Of a stretch of DNA of 64,000 nt, positions 39,182 through 49,107 are shown in pieces. The stretch comes from JAHQVI01 sp963727575 (lineage in GTDB: Bacteria; Pseudomonadota; Alphaproteobacteria; Rhizobiales; Rhodomicrobiaceae). The notes below the pieces were generated by a model that was given only the letters and a program-made list of their open reading frames with translations, made no database searches and was not told the origin of the DNA. The translations under genes were made by a program, and so were the position numbers. Numbering within the stretch: the first letter of the stretch is position 1; the number at the start of each line of letters is the position of its first letter. The DNA is taken from the NCBI GenBank assembly GCA_963727575.1, contig CAVSIA010000027.1, positions 243,077 to 307,076 of the forward strand, read 5' to 3'.

Positions 39182-42059
39182 CGCTCAGTGCGATCGGATT
39201 TTTGCAGCCTTGGATCTTAACCGCGCTGATCGCTTTGCCCGTTATCTGGTGGTTGCTTCGCTTCACCCCGCCGCGGCCTCTGCAAGTCGCTTTCCCGCCG
39301 ATCCGTCTGCTTCTCGGTCTGCGCTCCGAGGAAGAAACGCCCTCGAAAAGCCCGTGGTGGCTGACCGCGTTGCGCATGCTGATCGCGGCGCTGATCATCG
39401 GTGCGCTGGCCGCCCCCGTCCTCAATCCCGAGCGCAACAGCTCCGCCGGGGCGGGCAGGGTTCTCGCCGTGGTCGACAATGGCTGGACCTCGGCCAGCCG
39501 CTGGGAGCGCCGCCAGGACATGCTGTCCTCGGTGCTTCAGAGCGCGGAACGCAACGGCCAGTCGGTCAGCATCTTCACGACGGCGCAGGCCGTCCACGCC
39601 GAGAACGGCGTGGAGCCTTTGTCTCCGGCGAAAGCCCAGGAGAAAGCCTCCAGCCTGCAGCCGCTGCCCTACGCGGTCGACCGGAAGGCCGCAGCCGCAG
39701 CGCTCGACAAAGCCCTGCCGGACGCGACCGGCTACAACGTCGTATGGCTAAGCGACGGTGTCGACGATGGCGGCGCGACCGCGTTGTCCGCCGTACTCGG
39801 GCGGTTGGCGACCAACGGCGCCTTTTCCATCGTCACCGATGAGCGTGGCCACGAGCCGCTCGGCCTCGCCGGCCAATCCAGCGCGCAGACCGGCCTTGTC
39901 GTGCGGGTGCTGTCGCCGGGCGTCTCACCGCGGATCGGCCGCGTCACGGCGCTGAGCGGACGCGGCGCGCGTCTTGCCGAAACCGATTTCGCCATGGCCG
40001 AAGGCGAGCAGTCGCATGACGTGGCCATCGATCTGCCGCTGGAGCTGCGCAATCAGGTCGCCCGCATCGAGATCGATCGCGAGCCGGCATCCGGCGCCGT
40101 CTATCTGCTCGACGCGCGGTCGCTCTGGCAGCGTTTCGGCGTCATTTCCGGCGAAGCCCGCGAAGGCGCGCAGCCGCTGCTGTCGCCGACCCATTATCTG
40201 GAGCGCGCGCTCGCCCCGCATGGCGAGGTGATGGTGACCGCGACCGGCAATATCGAGCGCGCCAGCGAAGCCCTTCTGGGCCGCAAGCCATCGGTGCTGA
40301 TCCTGGCCAATATCGGCCAGCTCATCGGCGAGACCGAGACGCGGCTGACCGACTGGGTGCAAAAGGGCGGCATGCTGCTGCGCTTTGCCGGACCCCGGCT
40401 GGAGAAGGGCGGCGACGCATTGCTGCCCGTGCCGCTGCGCGAAGGCGGGCGCACGCTCGGCGGCGCACTGTCCTGGCGCGAGCCGCAGAAGCTGGCGGCT
40501 TTCGAGGAGAGCAGCCCCTATTACGGCCTGACGATTCCCGATGACGTGCTGGTCAACCGGCAGGTGCTTGCCGACCCCGCCGGCGATCAGCGGCCCGAGA
40601 CGCAGATCTGGGCGCGGCTTCAGGACGGCACGCCGCTGGTGACGGCGGCCAAGCTCGGCGAAGGCTGGCTTGTGCTGTTCCACGTCACAGCCAATTCCGA
40701 CTGGTCGAACCTGCCCATGTCGGGCCTGTTCGTCGAAATGCTTCGCCGCACGGCCGAGCTCTCCAACGTCAACGGAGCGGCCGAGACCGACCGCCGCGCC
40801 GGGCGCCGGCGCCAACTCCGAAGAAAACGTCATCAGCAGCGCGACGCGCACCGCTTTCCTCACCCCCTGGCAGACGCTCGACGGCTTCGGCCGCCTCGGG
40901 CCCCCACCCGTAACTGCCAACGCCTTGCCCGCCTCGAATACGGACGAGATCCGGCCGGGACCCGGCCATCCGCCCGGTTTTTACGGACAGCCGGGCCGCA
41001 CACGAGCGCTCAATGTGATGCGGCCGAACAGCGAGCTGAAACCGCTCAATCCAGCAGAGCTGGGCGCCATTCGCTTGAGCTATGAAGTGCGCAAGCCGAT
41101 CCCGCTCATGCCCTGGCTTCTGCTTGCAGCTTTTGGGTTTTTCGCCGTGGATGCAATTGTGACGCTTGCCATGATGTCAGGAGGATTGTTCCAGCGCCGG
41201 CAGCGGCCGTGCCGCGCGGGCTGCGGCATCCCTCGCCGTGATCGCCATGTCGGCTCTGTTCCTCTTTGCGGGCACGGGCCGGACCCTGGCGCAGGATACC
41301 ACCCAGTCGAACGACGATTTTGCATTGAAGGCTTCTCTGCAAACCCGCCTCGCTTATGTCATTACCGGCGACGCGGCGACGGACGAGGTCAGCGAGAAAG
41401 GCCTGTGGGGCCTCTCCAGGGTGCTGTCGCTGCGCACGGCGATCGAGCCGGGCGACCCGATGGGCGTCGATGTCGAGCGCGACGAGCTGGTGTTCTTCCC
41501 GCTGCTTTACTGGCCGGTGCGCGCCGAATCGCAGCCGCTGCCCGACGCCGCGCTCGCCAAGGTCGACGCCTATATGAAGCAGGGCGGGATGATCATCTTC
41601 GACACCAAGGATTATCAGATGCCGACCAGCGGCGGGCCGGTGGGCCAGTCGCCCGCGCTCGTCAACCTGATCGGCAAGCTGGACACGCCGCGCCTCGAGC
41701 CGGTGCCCGAAGGCCATGTGCTGACCAAGTCCTTCTATCTGATGAACGGCTTTCCCGGCCGCTGGGATGGCGGCACGCTCTGGGTCGAGGCCCGGCAGTC
41801 CGAGGATGACGGCAGCGGCGGGCGCCGCGCGCTGAAAGCCGACGGCGTCAGCTCGATCCTGATCACGTCGAACGACTTTGCCGGCGCATGGGCGCTCGGT
41901 GCCGACGGCCGGCCGATGTATGCGGCGGTGCCGGGCGGCGAAGTTCAGCGCGAGATGGCGTTCCGGACGGGCGTGAACATCGTGATGTATGCGCTGACCG
42001 GCAACTACAAGGCCGATCAGGTGCATGTGCCGGCGCTTCTCGAGCGGCTCGGGCAGTAA
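39178..42059 (+). CDS. BatA-N plus DUF4159 membrane protein (two frameshifts)
   Basis: About 960 residues in total. The N-terminus has the BatA pattern: a helix (FLQPWILTALIALPVIWWLL), VAFPPIRLLLGL, a second helix, then a VWA-like region. The middle has a glutamine-amidotransferase-like fold (YLERALAPHGEVMV, LSDGVDDGG). After extra bases near 40786-40792 and 41196-41199 come two helices (MPWLLLAAFGFFAVDAIVTL; LAVIAMSALFLFAGTG) and the periplasmic DUF4159 domain (LRTAIEPGDPMGVDVERDEL, FPLLYWPV, GGMIIFDTKDYQ). Only the frame is broken. The role is unknown; envelope stress or complex assembly is a guess. Confidence 0.83.
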
Positions 42060-42070
42060 AGGCGACCTTG

Positions 42071-44170
42071 ATGAACTGGACGATCGAGTTTCTGCCGTAT
42101 CTGCCGATCCCGTTTCTGCTGGGCGCGACCTTCGTCGCCCTGATGATCGCGCTCGTCCTTCTGTGGCGCGGGCCGGCGCGGCGGGCTGTTCTGCGCATCC
42201 TGGTCCTTGCGCTGCTGATCGTGGCGCTCGCCAACCCCAATCTGAAGGAGGAGGAGCGCGAGCCGCTCTCCAATATCGCCGTCGTCGTCGTCGATCAGAG
42301 CGCCAGCCAGCGCATCGCCGGGCGCGACCAGCGCACGGCCGAGATCCGCGCCCAGCTCACCGAGCGCTTCGGCTCGCTCGACAATCTGGAGATCCGCTGG
42401 GTCGAAAGCTCCGGCGGCTCCAGCTCGGCCGCCGAGGAGACGACGCTGTTCGCCGACCTCAACCAGGCGCTGTCCGATGTTCCCGCCGAACGGCTGGCCG
42501 GCGTGGTCATGCTGACCGACGGCCAGATCCACGACGTGCCGGGCGACATCAAGAAGCTCGGCTTCGACGCGCCGGTCCACGCGCTGATCGTCGGCACGCC
42601 CGACGAGTTCGACAACCGGCTCGAAGTCATCTCCGCGCCGCGCTTCGGACTGGTCGGCAGCGAGCAGACGGTCGAGTTGAAGGCCGTCACCAGCAAGACC
42701 GATGGCCAGCCGAACCGCCCCGCCGTGCTCAAGATCCGCCGCGACGATCAGACCGAGCAGACCATGACGGTCAATTTCGGCGAAAAGGTCTCGCTGCCGT
42801 TTCCGTTCCCCCACGCCGGCACCACGCTGATGGAGATCGAGCTGGTCGGCGAAGATGGCGAACTGACCCTGGCGAATAACCGCGTGGCGCTTCAGGCGGA
42901 GGGCGTGCGCGAAAATCTGCGCGTGCTGCTGGTTTCGGGCGAGCCGCATGCGGGCGAGCGCACATGGCGCAACCTGCTGCGCTCCGATGCGTCCGTCGAC
43001 CTGGTGCATTTCACCATCCTGCGCCCGCCGGAGAAACAGGACGGCACGCCGATCAACCAGCTTTCGCTGATCGCCTTTCCGACGCGCGAGCTGTTTTCGG
43101 AGAAGCTGTCGGAGTTCGACCTGATCATCTTCGACCGCTATCAGCGGCGCGGCGTGCTGCCGCTCATCTACCTGGATAACGTTGCCCGCTATGTCGAGGA
43201 AGGCGGCGCCGTCCTCGTTGCCGCGGGGGCGGACTATGCCTCCGATGTCAGCCTGTTCCGCACGCCGCTCGGCGATGTGCTGCCCGCCCGTCCGACGGGG
43301 CGCGTGATCGAGACGCCGTTCCGGCCGATGGTGACCGAAATCGGCGAGCGCCATCCCGTCACCGCGGGCCTGCAGGGCAGCAACACCAAGCCGGACGAGA
43401 CCCCGCATTGGGGCCGCTGGTTCCGCGTGGTTGAATCCTCCGCCAATGACGGCTCGGTGCTGATGCACGGTCCCGACAACAGCCCGCTGCTGGTGCTGTC
43501 GCGGCGCGGCAAGGGGCGCGTCGCCACCTTCCTGTCGGATCACGTCTGGCTATGGGCGCGCGGCTATGAAGGCGGTGGCCCATATTCCGATCTTCTGCGC
43601 CGTCTGTCGCACTGGCTGATGAAGGAGCCGGACCTGGAGGAGGAATATCTCCGGGCGAGCGCCGACCGTCAGGGCATCACCGTCGAGCGCCGCAGCATGA
43701 AGGACACCGTCGGCGAGGCGGTGGTCACCACCCCGACCGACAAGAAGATCACCGTGCCGATGGAGCCGGCGGGGCCGGGCCTCTGGCGGGGCCGGCTCGC
43801 GGCGACCGAGCCGGGGCTGCACAAGATCAACATGGACGATCTGTCCGCCGTGGCGCTGGTCGGCGCCGCCAACAGCCGCGAGTTCTCCAAGGTGGCGGCG
43901 ACGTCCGAACCGCTCGACCCCGTTGCCAAGGCAACCGGCGGCGGTCAGTTCTGGATGGGCGGCACCAATGGCGCCGCCTCCCGCGACATGCCGCGCCTCG
44001 CCATGCTGCAATCCGCGACCCGCTATTACGGCCAGAACTGGCTCGGCCTGAGAGACCGCGAGGCCTACGTCGTGCGCGGCGTGCAATATACTCCGCTCCT
44101 GGCGGGTTTCCTCGCCCTCGGTCTGTTCTTAGGCCTGATCATGCTGACATGGTTCCGCGAAAGCCGGTAG
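42071..44170 (+). CDS. Membrane protein with VWA-like and glutamine-amidotransferase-like domains
   Basis: A 699-residue protein. Two N-terminal helices (LPIPFLLGATFVALMIALVL and VLRILVLALLIVALANPNL) precede a periplasmic VWA-like region with a metal-site-like DQSAS. Then comes a class I glutamine-amidotransferase-like fold (RVLLVSGEPHAGERTWRNLL, LSEFDLIIFDRYQRRG, VEEGGAVLVAAGADYA) and a C-terminal helix (LLAGFLALGLFLGLIMLTWF). No Cys-His-Glu triad is evident, so it is probably not an enzyme. It is the fourth gene of the moxR cluster and overlaps the convergent GNAT gene by 42 bases. Confidence 0.83.
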   Translation: MNWTIEFLPYLPIPFLLGATFVALMIALVLLWRGPARRAVLRILVLALLIVALANPNLKEEEREPLSNIAVVVVDQSASQRIAGRDQRTAEIRAQLTERFGSLDNLEIRWVESSGGSSSAAEETTLFADLNQALSDVPAERLAGVVMLTDGQIHDVPGDIKKLGFDAPVHALIVGTPDEFDNRLEVISAPRFGLVGSEQTVELKAVTSKTDGQPNRPAVLKIRRDDQTEQTMTVNFGEKVSLPFPFPHAGTTLMEIELVGEDGELTLANNRVALQAEGVRENLRVLLVSGEPHAGERTWRNLLRSDASVDLVHFTILRPPEKQDGTPINQLSLIAFPTRELFSEKLSEFDLIIFDRYQRRGVLPLIYLDNVARYVEEGGAVLVAAGADYASDVSLFRTPLGDVLPARPTGRVIETPFRPMVTEIGERHPVTAGLQGSNTKPDETPHWGRWFRVVESSANDGSVLMHGPDNSPLLVLSRRGKGRVATFLSDHVWLWARGYEGGGPYSDLLRRLSHWLMKEPDLEEEYLRASADRQGITVERRSMKDTVGEAVVTTPTDKKITVPMEPAGPGLWRGRLAATEPGLHKINMDDLSAVALVGAANSREFSKVAATSEPLDPVAKATGGGQFWMGGTNGAASRDMPRLAMLQSATRYYGQNWLGLRDREAYVVRGVQYTPLLAGFLALGLFLGLIMLTWFRESR

Positions 44171-44686
44171 GGCGAGCGGTCCCGCGTCATTGTCGGCGGC
44201 GACGAGACCCGAGAATTCGAGCAGCGCGCCGCCGGCCAGTTCGGCGGCGAGGAACCGCGCCGGATCGGCCGGGCCGGGCAGGGCGATCTGCCCCGGCGGT
44301 ATCATCCGGAAGCCGACCCGCTGGTAATAGGGCAGGTCGCCGATCAGCGCGACCAGCCGGCAGCCGAGCGCCGCGGCCTCCGCCAGCCCGCTCCGCATCA
44401 GCTTCAGCCCGCAGCCCTTGTTCTTATACGCCGGAGCGATGGCGAGCGGGCCTAGCAGCGCCGCGCCGCGCTTGTCCCCGACGGTGATCGCGGTGAACTG
44501 GATTGCCCCGGCAAGCTCGCCCTCATGCCATGCGGTCAGCTCGATCAGCGGCGGGCGCGTCGATGCCTCCCTGATCCGGTAGGCGGTCCGGGCGAAGCGG
44601 CCAGGCCCGAAGGCGTCCTCGTGAAGCGCTTCGATTGCGGCAAGGTCGGCGGCCGTCTGCGGCCGGATCGAAAAAGGGCAAGTCAT
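44129..44686 (-). CDS. GNAT-family N-acetyltransferase
   Basis: A 185-residue GNAT protein. The acetyl-CoA motif A is LLGPLAIAPAYKNKGCGLKL, with IGDLPYYQRVGFRM after it, the pattern of the YhbS-like subgroup. The substrate is unknown. The 3' end overlaps the preceding gene tail to tail by 42 bases. It is a single gene. Confidence 0.85.
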   Translation of the reverse strand: MTCPFSIRPQTAADLAAIEALHEDAFGPGRFARTAYRIREASTRPPLIELTAWHEGELAGAIQFTAITVGDKRGAALLGPLAIAPAYKNKGCGLKLMRSGLAEAAALGCRLVALIGDLPYYQRVGFRMIPPGQIALPGPADPARFLAAELAGGALLEFSGLVAADNDAGPLALPAFAEPCQHDQA

Positions 44687-44960
44687 TGCGGTTAGCCTGT
44701 CTGTCGTTCTGGGAAGGCGGAGAGCGACCGGCAGACAATGTCATGAAGGGCGGGCGGATGATCCGCCGTTGAGCCATGAACAGCCGCGGGGCGCCGGTTC
44801 GATTAAAGCGAACGTCGGCGTCGTCGGAGCAGAAGGCCGGCGGACCGGCTTGCGGGCGCGTGTTGTTTCATCATGACGTCCGCGCCATATCATGCGGACG
44901 CTCAGCCGTCCAGCGGCAAGTTGGAGCGGCGTATCCGAAACCAGCGAAGAGGGTGATATC

Positions 44961-45944
44961 ATGGGGCTTCTGGTCGATGGGGTGTGGCGGGACAACTGGT
45001 ATGACACCGAGGCGACCGGGGGCCGTTTCAAGCGCGAGGAGTCCGTCTTCCGCAATTGGGTGACGGCGGACGGCAGCGCCGGGCCAAGCGGGGAAGGCGG
45101 CTTCAAGGCCGAGCCGGGGCGCTATCACCTCTATGTTTCGCTGGCCTGTCCGTGGGCGCATCGGGCGTTGATCTTCCGCGCGCTCAAGGGGCTGGAGGAC
45201 ATGATCGGCGTCGACGTGGTCCACCCGCATATGGCCGACGAGGGCTGGACGTTCGCCACCGACTTTCCCGGCGCGACGGGCGACCGCGTCAACGGCAAGC
45301 AGCGCCTCTACGAGGTCTATCTGAAAGCCAAGCCGGACTATACCGGGCGCGTCACCGTGCCGGTGCTCTGGGACAAGGAGCGGCAGACGATCGTCTCCAA
45401 CGAATCCTCCGAGATCATCCGCATGTTCAACAGCGCCTTCGACGAGGCCGGCGCGGCCCCCGGCGACTATCATCCGCCAAGCCGGCGCGGCGAGATCGAA
45501 GCCGTCAACGACCGCGTCTATAACGACGTGAACAACGGCGTCTACAAAGCCGGCTTCGCGACAACGCAACAGGCCTATGAAGACGCGTTCGCGGCGCTCT
45601 TCGATGCGCTCGACTGGCTGGACGACCGGTTGGAGCGGCAGCGCTATGTCGCCGGCCCGGTGCTGACGGAGGCCGATTGGCGGCTATTCACCACGCTGGT
45701 CCGCTTCGATGCGGTCTATTACAGCCACTTCAAATGCAACCGGCGCCGGATCGTCGATTACGGCAATCTGTCGAACTATCTGCGCGAGCTGTACCAGCAC
45801 CCCGGCGTCGCGGGCACGGTCAATATGGAGCACATCAAGCACCACTATTACGGCTCGCATCGCCAGATCAATCCGACGGGCATCATTCCCGTAGGGCCGG
45901 AGCTGAATTTCGATGCGCCGTTCAGCCGCCCCGCCGTCGCATAG
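44961..45944 (+). CDS. yqjG: Glutathionyl-hydroquinone reductase (GST family)
   Basis: A 327-residue xi-class GST (ECM4/PcpF/YqjG). The N-terminal domain has the catalytic CPWAHRALIFRALKGL and the leading WYDTEATGGRFKREESVFRN. Middle signature TVPVLWDKERQTIVSNESSE is the glutathione gamma-glutamyl site. The C-terminus has VLTEADWRLFTTLVRFDAVY and YGSHRQINPTGIIPVGP. It reduces glutathionyl-hydroquinones with glutathione. The ATG at 44961 follows GAAGAGGG; a longer frame from 44892 has no conserved extension. Confidence 0.9.
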   Translation: MGLLVDGVWRDNWYDTEATGGRFKREESVFRNWVTADGSAGPSGEGGFKAEPGRYHLYVSLACPWAHRALIFRALKGLEDMIGVDVVHPHMADEGWTFATDFPGATGDRVNGKQRLYEVYLKAKPDYTGRVTVPVLWDKERQTIVSNESSEIIRMFNSAFDEAGAAPGDYHPPSRRGEIEAVNDRVYNDVNNGVYKAGFATTQQAYEDAFAALFDALDWLDDRLERQRYVAGPVLTEADWRLFTTLVRFDAVYYSHFKCNRRRIVDYGNLSNYLRELYQHPGVAGTVNMEHIKHHYYGSHRQINPTGIIPVGPELNFDAPFSRPAVA

Positions 45945-45947
45945 CGC

Positions 45948-46406
45948 TCACCAATGCTGTCCGATCGGCTGCGCCTGGAAGATCTCGGCAAGCCGATGCC
46001 GGGCGCCCTGGACGGTGCCGTCGGGAAGGTCGGCGATGGGGAAGAAGCGCTGCTCCTTGATCTCGAAGCTGGGCTCGGGAACGCTCGGTTGCTCCCAGTC
46101 CCTGATGATATAGGCCACGATGTGATCGCAGGACGCAGTCTGCAAATTGGCGAACAGTCCGTGGAGACGGGGCTCGCCTTTGATGACGACGCCGGTCTCT
46201 TCCCTGACCTCGCGGGCGAGCGCGGTGAGCATGGTTTCGTTCCACTCGACGCCGCCGCCGGGAAAGTGCCAGCCGGGCCGGTAGCCGTGACGGATCAGCA
46301 GAACTTCGCTTTCGTCCTTGAGAATGATGCCTTGAACGCCCATGGTCATGCCGCGCGTCAGCCGCCAATACGGGAACATCACCAGCTTCATGAGCCTGCG
46401 TCTCAT
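45948..46406 (-). CDS. Nudix hydrolase
   Basis: A 152-residue protein with Nudix box GGGVEWNETMLTALAREVRE and EETGVV, preceded by GYRPGWHFPG. The N-terminus is hydrophobic-basic (RRRLMKLVMFPYWRLTRGMT). The substrate cannot be told. A second ATG at 46388 (MKLVMFPYW) is a possible start. It is divergent from the phosphoesterase gene, with repeat copy C between them. Confidence 0.85.
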   Translation of the reverse strand: MRRRLMKLVMFPYWRLTRGMTMGVQGIILKDESEVLLIRHGYRPGWHFPGGGVEWNETMLTALAREVREETGVVIKGEPRLHGLFANLQTASCDHIVAYIIRDWEQPSVPEPSFEIKEQRFFPIADLPDGTVQGARHRLAEIFQAQPIGQHW

Positions 46407-46474
46407 CGACCTACCCCCAGAACCGCATTACCAAAAGGTCGCTTTACGCTGTTATGCGCTATCGCTGATTTGCC

Positions 46475-46592
46475 AGATCACGATGATTTTGGATCGATTC
46501 AATTCAAAATCATGAACAGTGATCTATTCCCATAGTTTAGAGCGGGATGACGAGCGAAAATCCGGCTGCCACTTTTCCTCATCGCGCTCTAG
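46475..46592 (+). repeat. Dispersed extragenic hairpin repeat, copy C
   Basis: It has the same two modules as copy A: AGATCACGATGATTTTGGAT and ATTCAATTCAAAATCATGAA on the left, then TTTAGAGCGGGATGACGAGC and CTCATCGCGCTCTAGA on the right. One base of the right stem differs (CATCGCGC against CATCCCGC). It fills most of the gap between two divergent genes. Confidence 0.8.
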
Positions 46593-46627
46593 ACAAGAGC
46601 AGATCCTAACCCACCCGGCTTGATCAA

Positions 46628-47533
46628 ATGTTTACCCTGGCCCAGCTTTCCGACGTTCACCTCGCGCCGCTGCCGCGGCCGCGCCCGCATGAGCTGCTCA
46701 GCAAGCGCGCGCTCGGCTACATCAACTGGCGCCGCCGCCGGATGCGCCATCGCCGCGACGTGCTTGACCGGGTGGTTCACGACATGCAGGCGCACGCGCC
46801 GGATCACATCGCGGTCACTGGCGACCTGGTCAACATTGCGCTGCCGGAGGAGTTCGTCGCCGCGCGGAACTGGCTGGAAACCCTAGGCACGCCGGACGAT
46901 GTCACGGTCATCCCCGGCAACCACGACGCCTATGTGCCCTTTCTGCGCAAGCCGGGGATGCTGAAGTGGATGCCCTATATGCTGCCCAACGATGGCGGCG
47001 AGCGCTTCAAGGACGATGATCGGCACGCCTTCCCATTCGTCCGCCTGTTCGGCGAGATCGCGCTGATCGGCCTGTCATCGGCCCGCGCCACCATGCCGGC
47101 CATGGCGTCCGGCCGGATCGGCAGGCGGCAGAGGCACCGCACCGCTGAAATCCTCGCTCAACTCGGCCGCGAGGGCTATTGCCGGGTGGTTCTCATTCAT
47201 CATCCGCCGCTGCCGGGCATGGCCGACTGGCGCCGCGCCCTCCACGATGCCAAGGCGTTTCGGCAGATACTGGTGAAGCATGGCGCGGAGTTGGTCATCC
47301 ACGGGCACAATCACCGGGCGATGTCCGCCATGCTCGACGGCAGCGGCGGGCCGATCCCGATCATCGGCGCACCGTCGGCGTCGCTCGCCAGCGATGATCC
47401 GACCAAAAGCTCAAGCTACAATCTGTTTCAGATCGCGCGCGGCGGCAACGGCCCCTGGCGGATTTCGATGCGCTCCCGCTCTTTCGACATCGAAGGCAAG
47501 CTGTTCGAGAAGCATCAAGATCTATTGCCCTGA
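46628..47533 (+). CDS. Metallophosphoesterase (calcineurin-like)
   Basis: A 301-residue protein with every metal-site motif of the superfamily: LSDVH near residue 10, TGDLV, the GNHDAY box, the VLIHHPP histidine and VIHGHNHRA. It resembles cyclic-nucleotide phosphodiesterase-like members common in Hyphomicrobiales; the actual substrate is unknown. The start is the ATG at 46628. Confidence 0.88.
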   Translation: MFTLAQLSDVHLAPLPRPRPHELLSKRALGYINWRRRRMRHRRDVLDRVVHDMQAHAPDHIAVTGDLVNIALPEEFVAARNWLETLGTPDDVTVIPGNHDAYVPFLRKPGMLKWMPYMLPNDGGERFKDDDRHAFPFVRLFGEIALIGLSSARATMPAMASGRIGRRQRHRTAEILAQLGREGYCRVVLIHHPPLPGMADWRRALHDAKAFRQILVKHGAELVIHGHNHRAMSAMLDGSGGPIPIIGAPSASLASDDPTKSSSYNLFQIARGGNGPWRISMRSRSFDIEGKLFEKHQDLLP

Positions 47534-47645
47534 TCCGCTCTATCATCACGGTTCGTTATTATCCGAGATGAAGAGAATTTGTTGGATCGGATCGCCGTTT
47601 CGGTGAATGGTACCGTTGTATACAAGACCCAATTTCTTTGAGCGA

Positions 47646-48893
47646 ATGCCCATGCCGCAATGCAAGACCCGTTTCTGGTGGCTCGTCCTGGCTGCGGGCG
47701 CCATCCTCGCCATCAACATGGGCATCCGGCAGACCTTCGGGCTGTTCCTGAAGCCGGTGACCCTGGATCTTCAGGTCAGCCGCGAAGCCTTCTCCCTCTC
47801 GATTGCGCTGCTCAACCTGCTCTGGGGCGCCGGATCGCCCTTCGCCGGGGCCTTGAGCGACAAGTTCGGCGCCAGATGGGTCGTGCTCGGCGGTACGGCG
47901 CTCTATGTGGGCGGCCTTTTGATCATGGCGAATGCCGGCGGCGAAGGCGCGCTGGTGCTGAGCGGCTTATTGATCGGCCTCGGCGTTGCCGGCAGCGGAT
48001 TTACCGCGGTGCTCGGGGTGGTCGGGCGAGCGGTGCCGATCGAGAAGCGGGCTGCGGCGCTGAGCCTCACCAGCATGGGCAGCGCCGTGGGTCAGTTTTT
48101 GGCGCTGCCATACACGCATGTGCTGCTCACCGAAACCGGCTGGATGACATCGCTGGTCGTGCTCTCCGCCACCGCCGCCTTCATGGCGCCTCTGGGCTTC
48201 GTTCTCGCCAGCGGCATCAAGGGCAACCAGGCCGCGGCCGCACACACGGCGATGCCGGTCGTCGACCAGGAAATGGGCGCGGCGCTGAAGGAAGCGTTCG
48301 CGCATCCCGGCTTCATCCTGCTGACGCTGGGCTTTTACGTCTGCGGCTTCCAGCTCGCGGCGGTGGTGACGCATCTCCCCGCTTTTCTCGCCGACAAGCA
48401 TTTCGATCCGAGCCTGGCCGTGATCGCGCTGACGACCGTGGGTCTGACGAATATCGCCGGCACCTATCTGTGCGGACGTGCGGGCGAGATTCTGCCGAAG
48501 CGCGTAGTCCTGACGATCATCTATCTCGGGCGCGGCGTGGTTTTTCTCGGGCTGCTCTATTTGCCGCTCAGCGAGTTCACCGTGATTGCCGCCTGCGCCA
48601 TTCTCGGCTTCCTGTGGCTTGGAACGATCCCCCTGACCAGCGGCATGATCGTCACCTTTTTCGGCCCGCGCTGGCTCTCGATGCTCTACGGCATCGTCTT
48701 CCTGTCGCATCAGGTCGGCGGGTTCATGGGGGCGTTGCTTGGCGGTTGGTTCTACGACACCTACCAGTCTTATGATATGCTCTGGTGGGCAACGATCGGC
48801 GTTAGCCTCATGGCGGCGATCTGCCATATGCCGATCAGGGAAGAGCCCGCGCCGCGCCTGGCGCTTGCCGTTGCGGGCGCGCCGGCGGAGTGA
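47646..48893 (+). CDS. MFS transporter
   Basis: A 415-residue major facilitator protein with about twelve helices. It starts CKTRFWWLVLAAGAILAINM, followed by GIRQTFGLFLKPVTLDLQVS and LSDKFGARWVVLGGTALYVG, the A-motif loop. The pattern matches oxalate/formate-antiporter-like or monocarboxylate MFS members. I chose the ATG at 47646; 47652 is equally possible and the frame opens as far as 47607. The substrate is unknown. Confidence 0.87.
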   Translation: MPMPQCKTRFWWLVLAAGAILAINMGIRQTFGLFLKPVTLDLQVSREAFSLSIALLNLLWGAGSPFAGALSDKFGARWVVLGGTALYVGGLLIMANAGGEGALVLSGLLIGLGVAGSGFTAVLGVVGRAVPIEKRAAALSLTSMGSAVGQFLALPYTHVLLTETGWMTSLVVLSATAAFMAPLGFVLASGIKGNQAAAAHTAMPVVDQEMGAALKEAFAHPGFILLTLGFYVCGFQLAAVVTHLPAFLADKHFDPSLAVIALTTVGLTNIAGTYLCGRAGEILPKRVVLTIIYLGRGVVFLGLLYLPLSEFTVIAACAILGFLWLGTIPLTSGMIVTFFGPRWLSMLYGIVFLSHQVGGFMGALLGGWFYDTYQSYDMLWWATIGVSLMAAICHMPIREEPAPRLALAVAGAPAE

Positions 48894-48904
48894 GTGAAAC
48901 GGAC

Positions 48905-49042
48905 ATGCCCTTATCGGTGCGCATCGCCATTCTGTCGGGTTTGGGCCTGCTTTGCGCGGGTGCGGTCTACCTGATGATTGTCCGGGGACCGGCGCTGCTG
49001 ATCGACCTGTCCAGCTCCGTCACGCAGCTGCTTTGCATCTAG
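48905..49042 (+). CDS. Possible 45-residue membrane peptide after the MFS gene
   Basis: The frame MPLSVRIAILSGLGLLCAGA, then VYLMIVRGPALLIDLSSSVT, ending QLLCI starts 12 bases after the MFS stop. It has one clear membrane helix with a positive residue before it, so a small inner-membrane protein translated with the transporter is plausible. No family is recognised, and it could be chance. Confidence 0.45.
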   Translation: MPLSVRIAILSGLGLLCAGAVYLMIVRGPALLIDLSSSVTQLLCI

Positions 49043-49107
49043 CGACCCTTCGTGCAACTCGGTGATTGCCTGCCCCGACCCCCGATTGCAGACGCGGTGC
49101 GGCTGGT

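Noticed and set aside
42071..44170. Active glutamine amidotransferase
   Set aside because: The fold-like segments are present, but no nucleophilic Cys in a GxCxG-type elbow and no matching His-Glu pair are visible.
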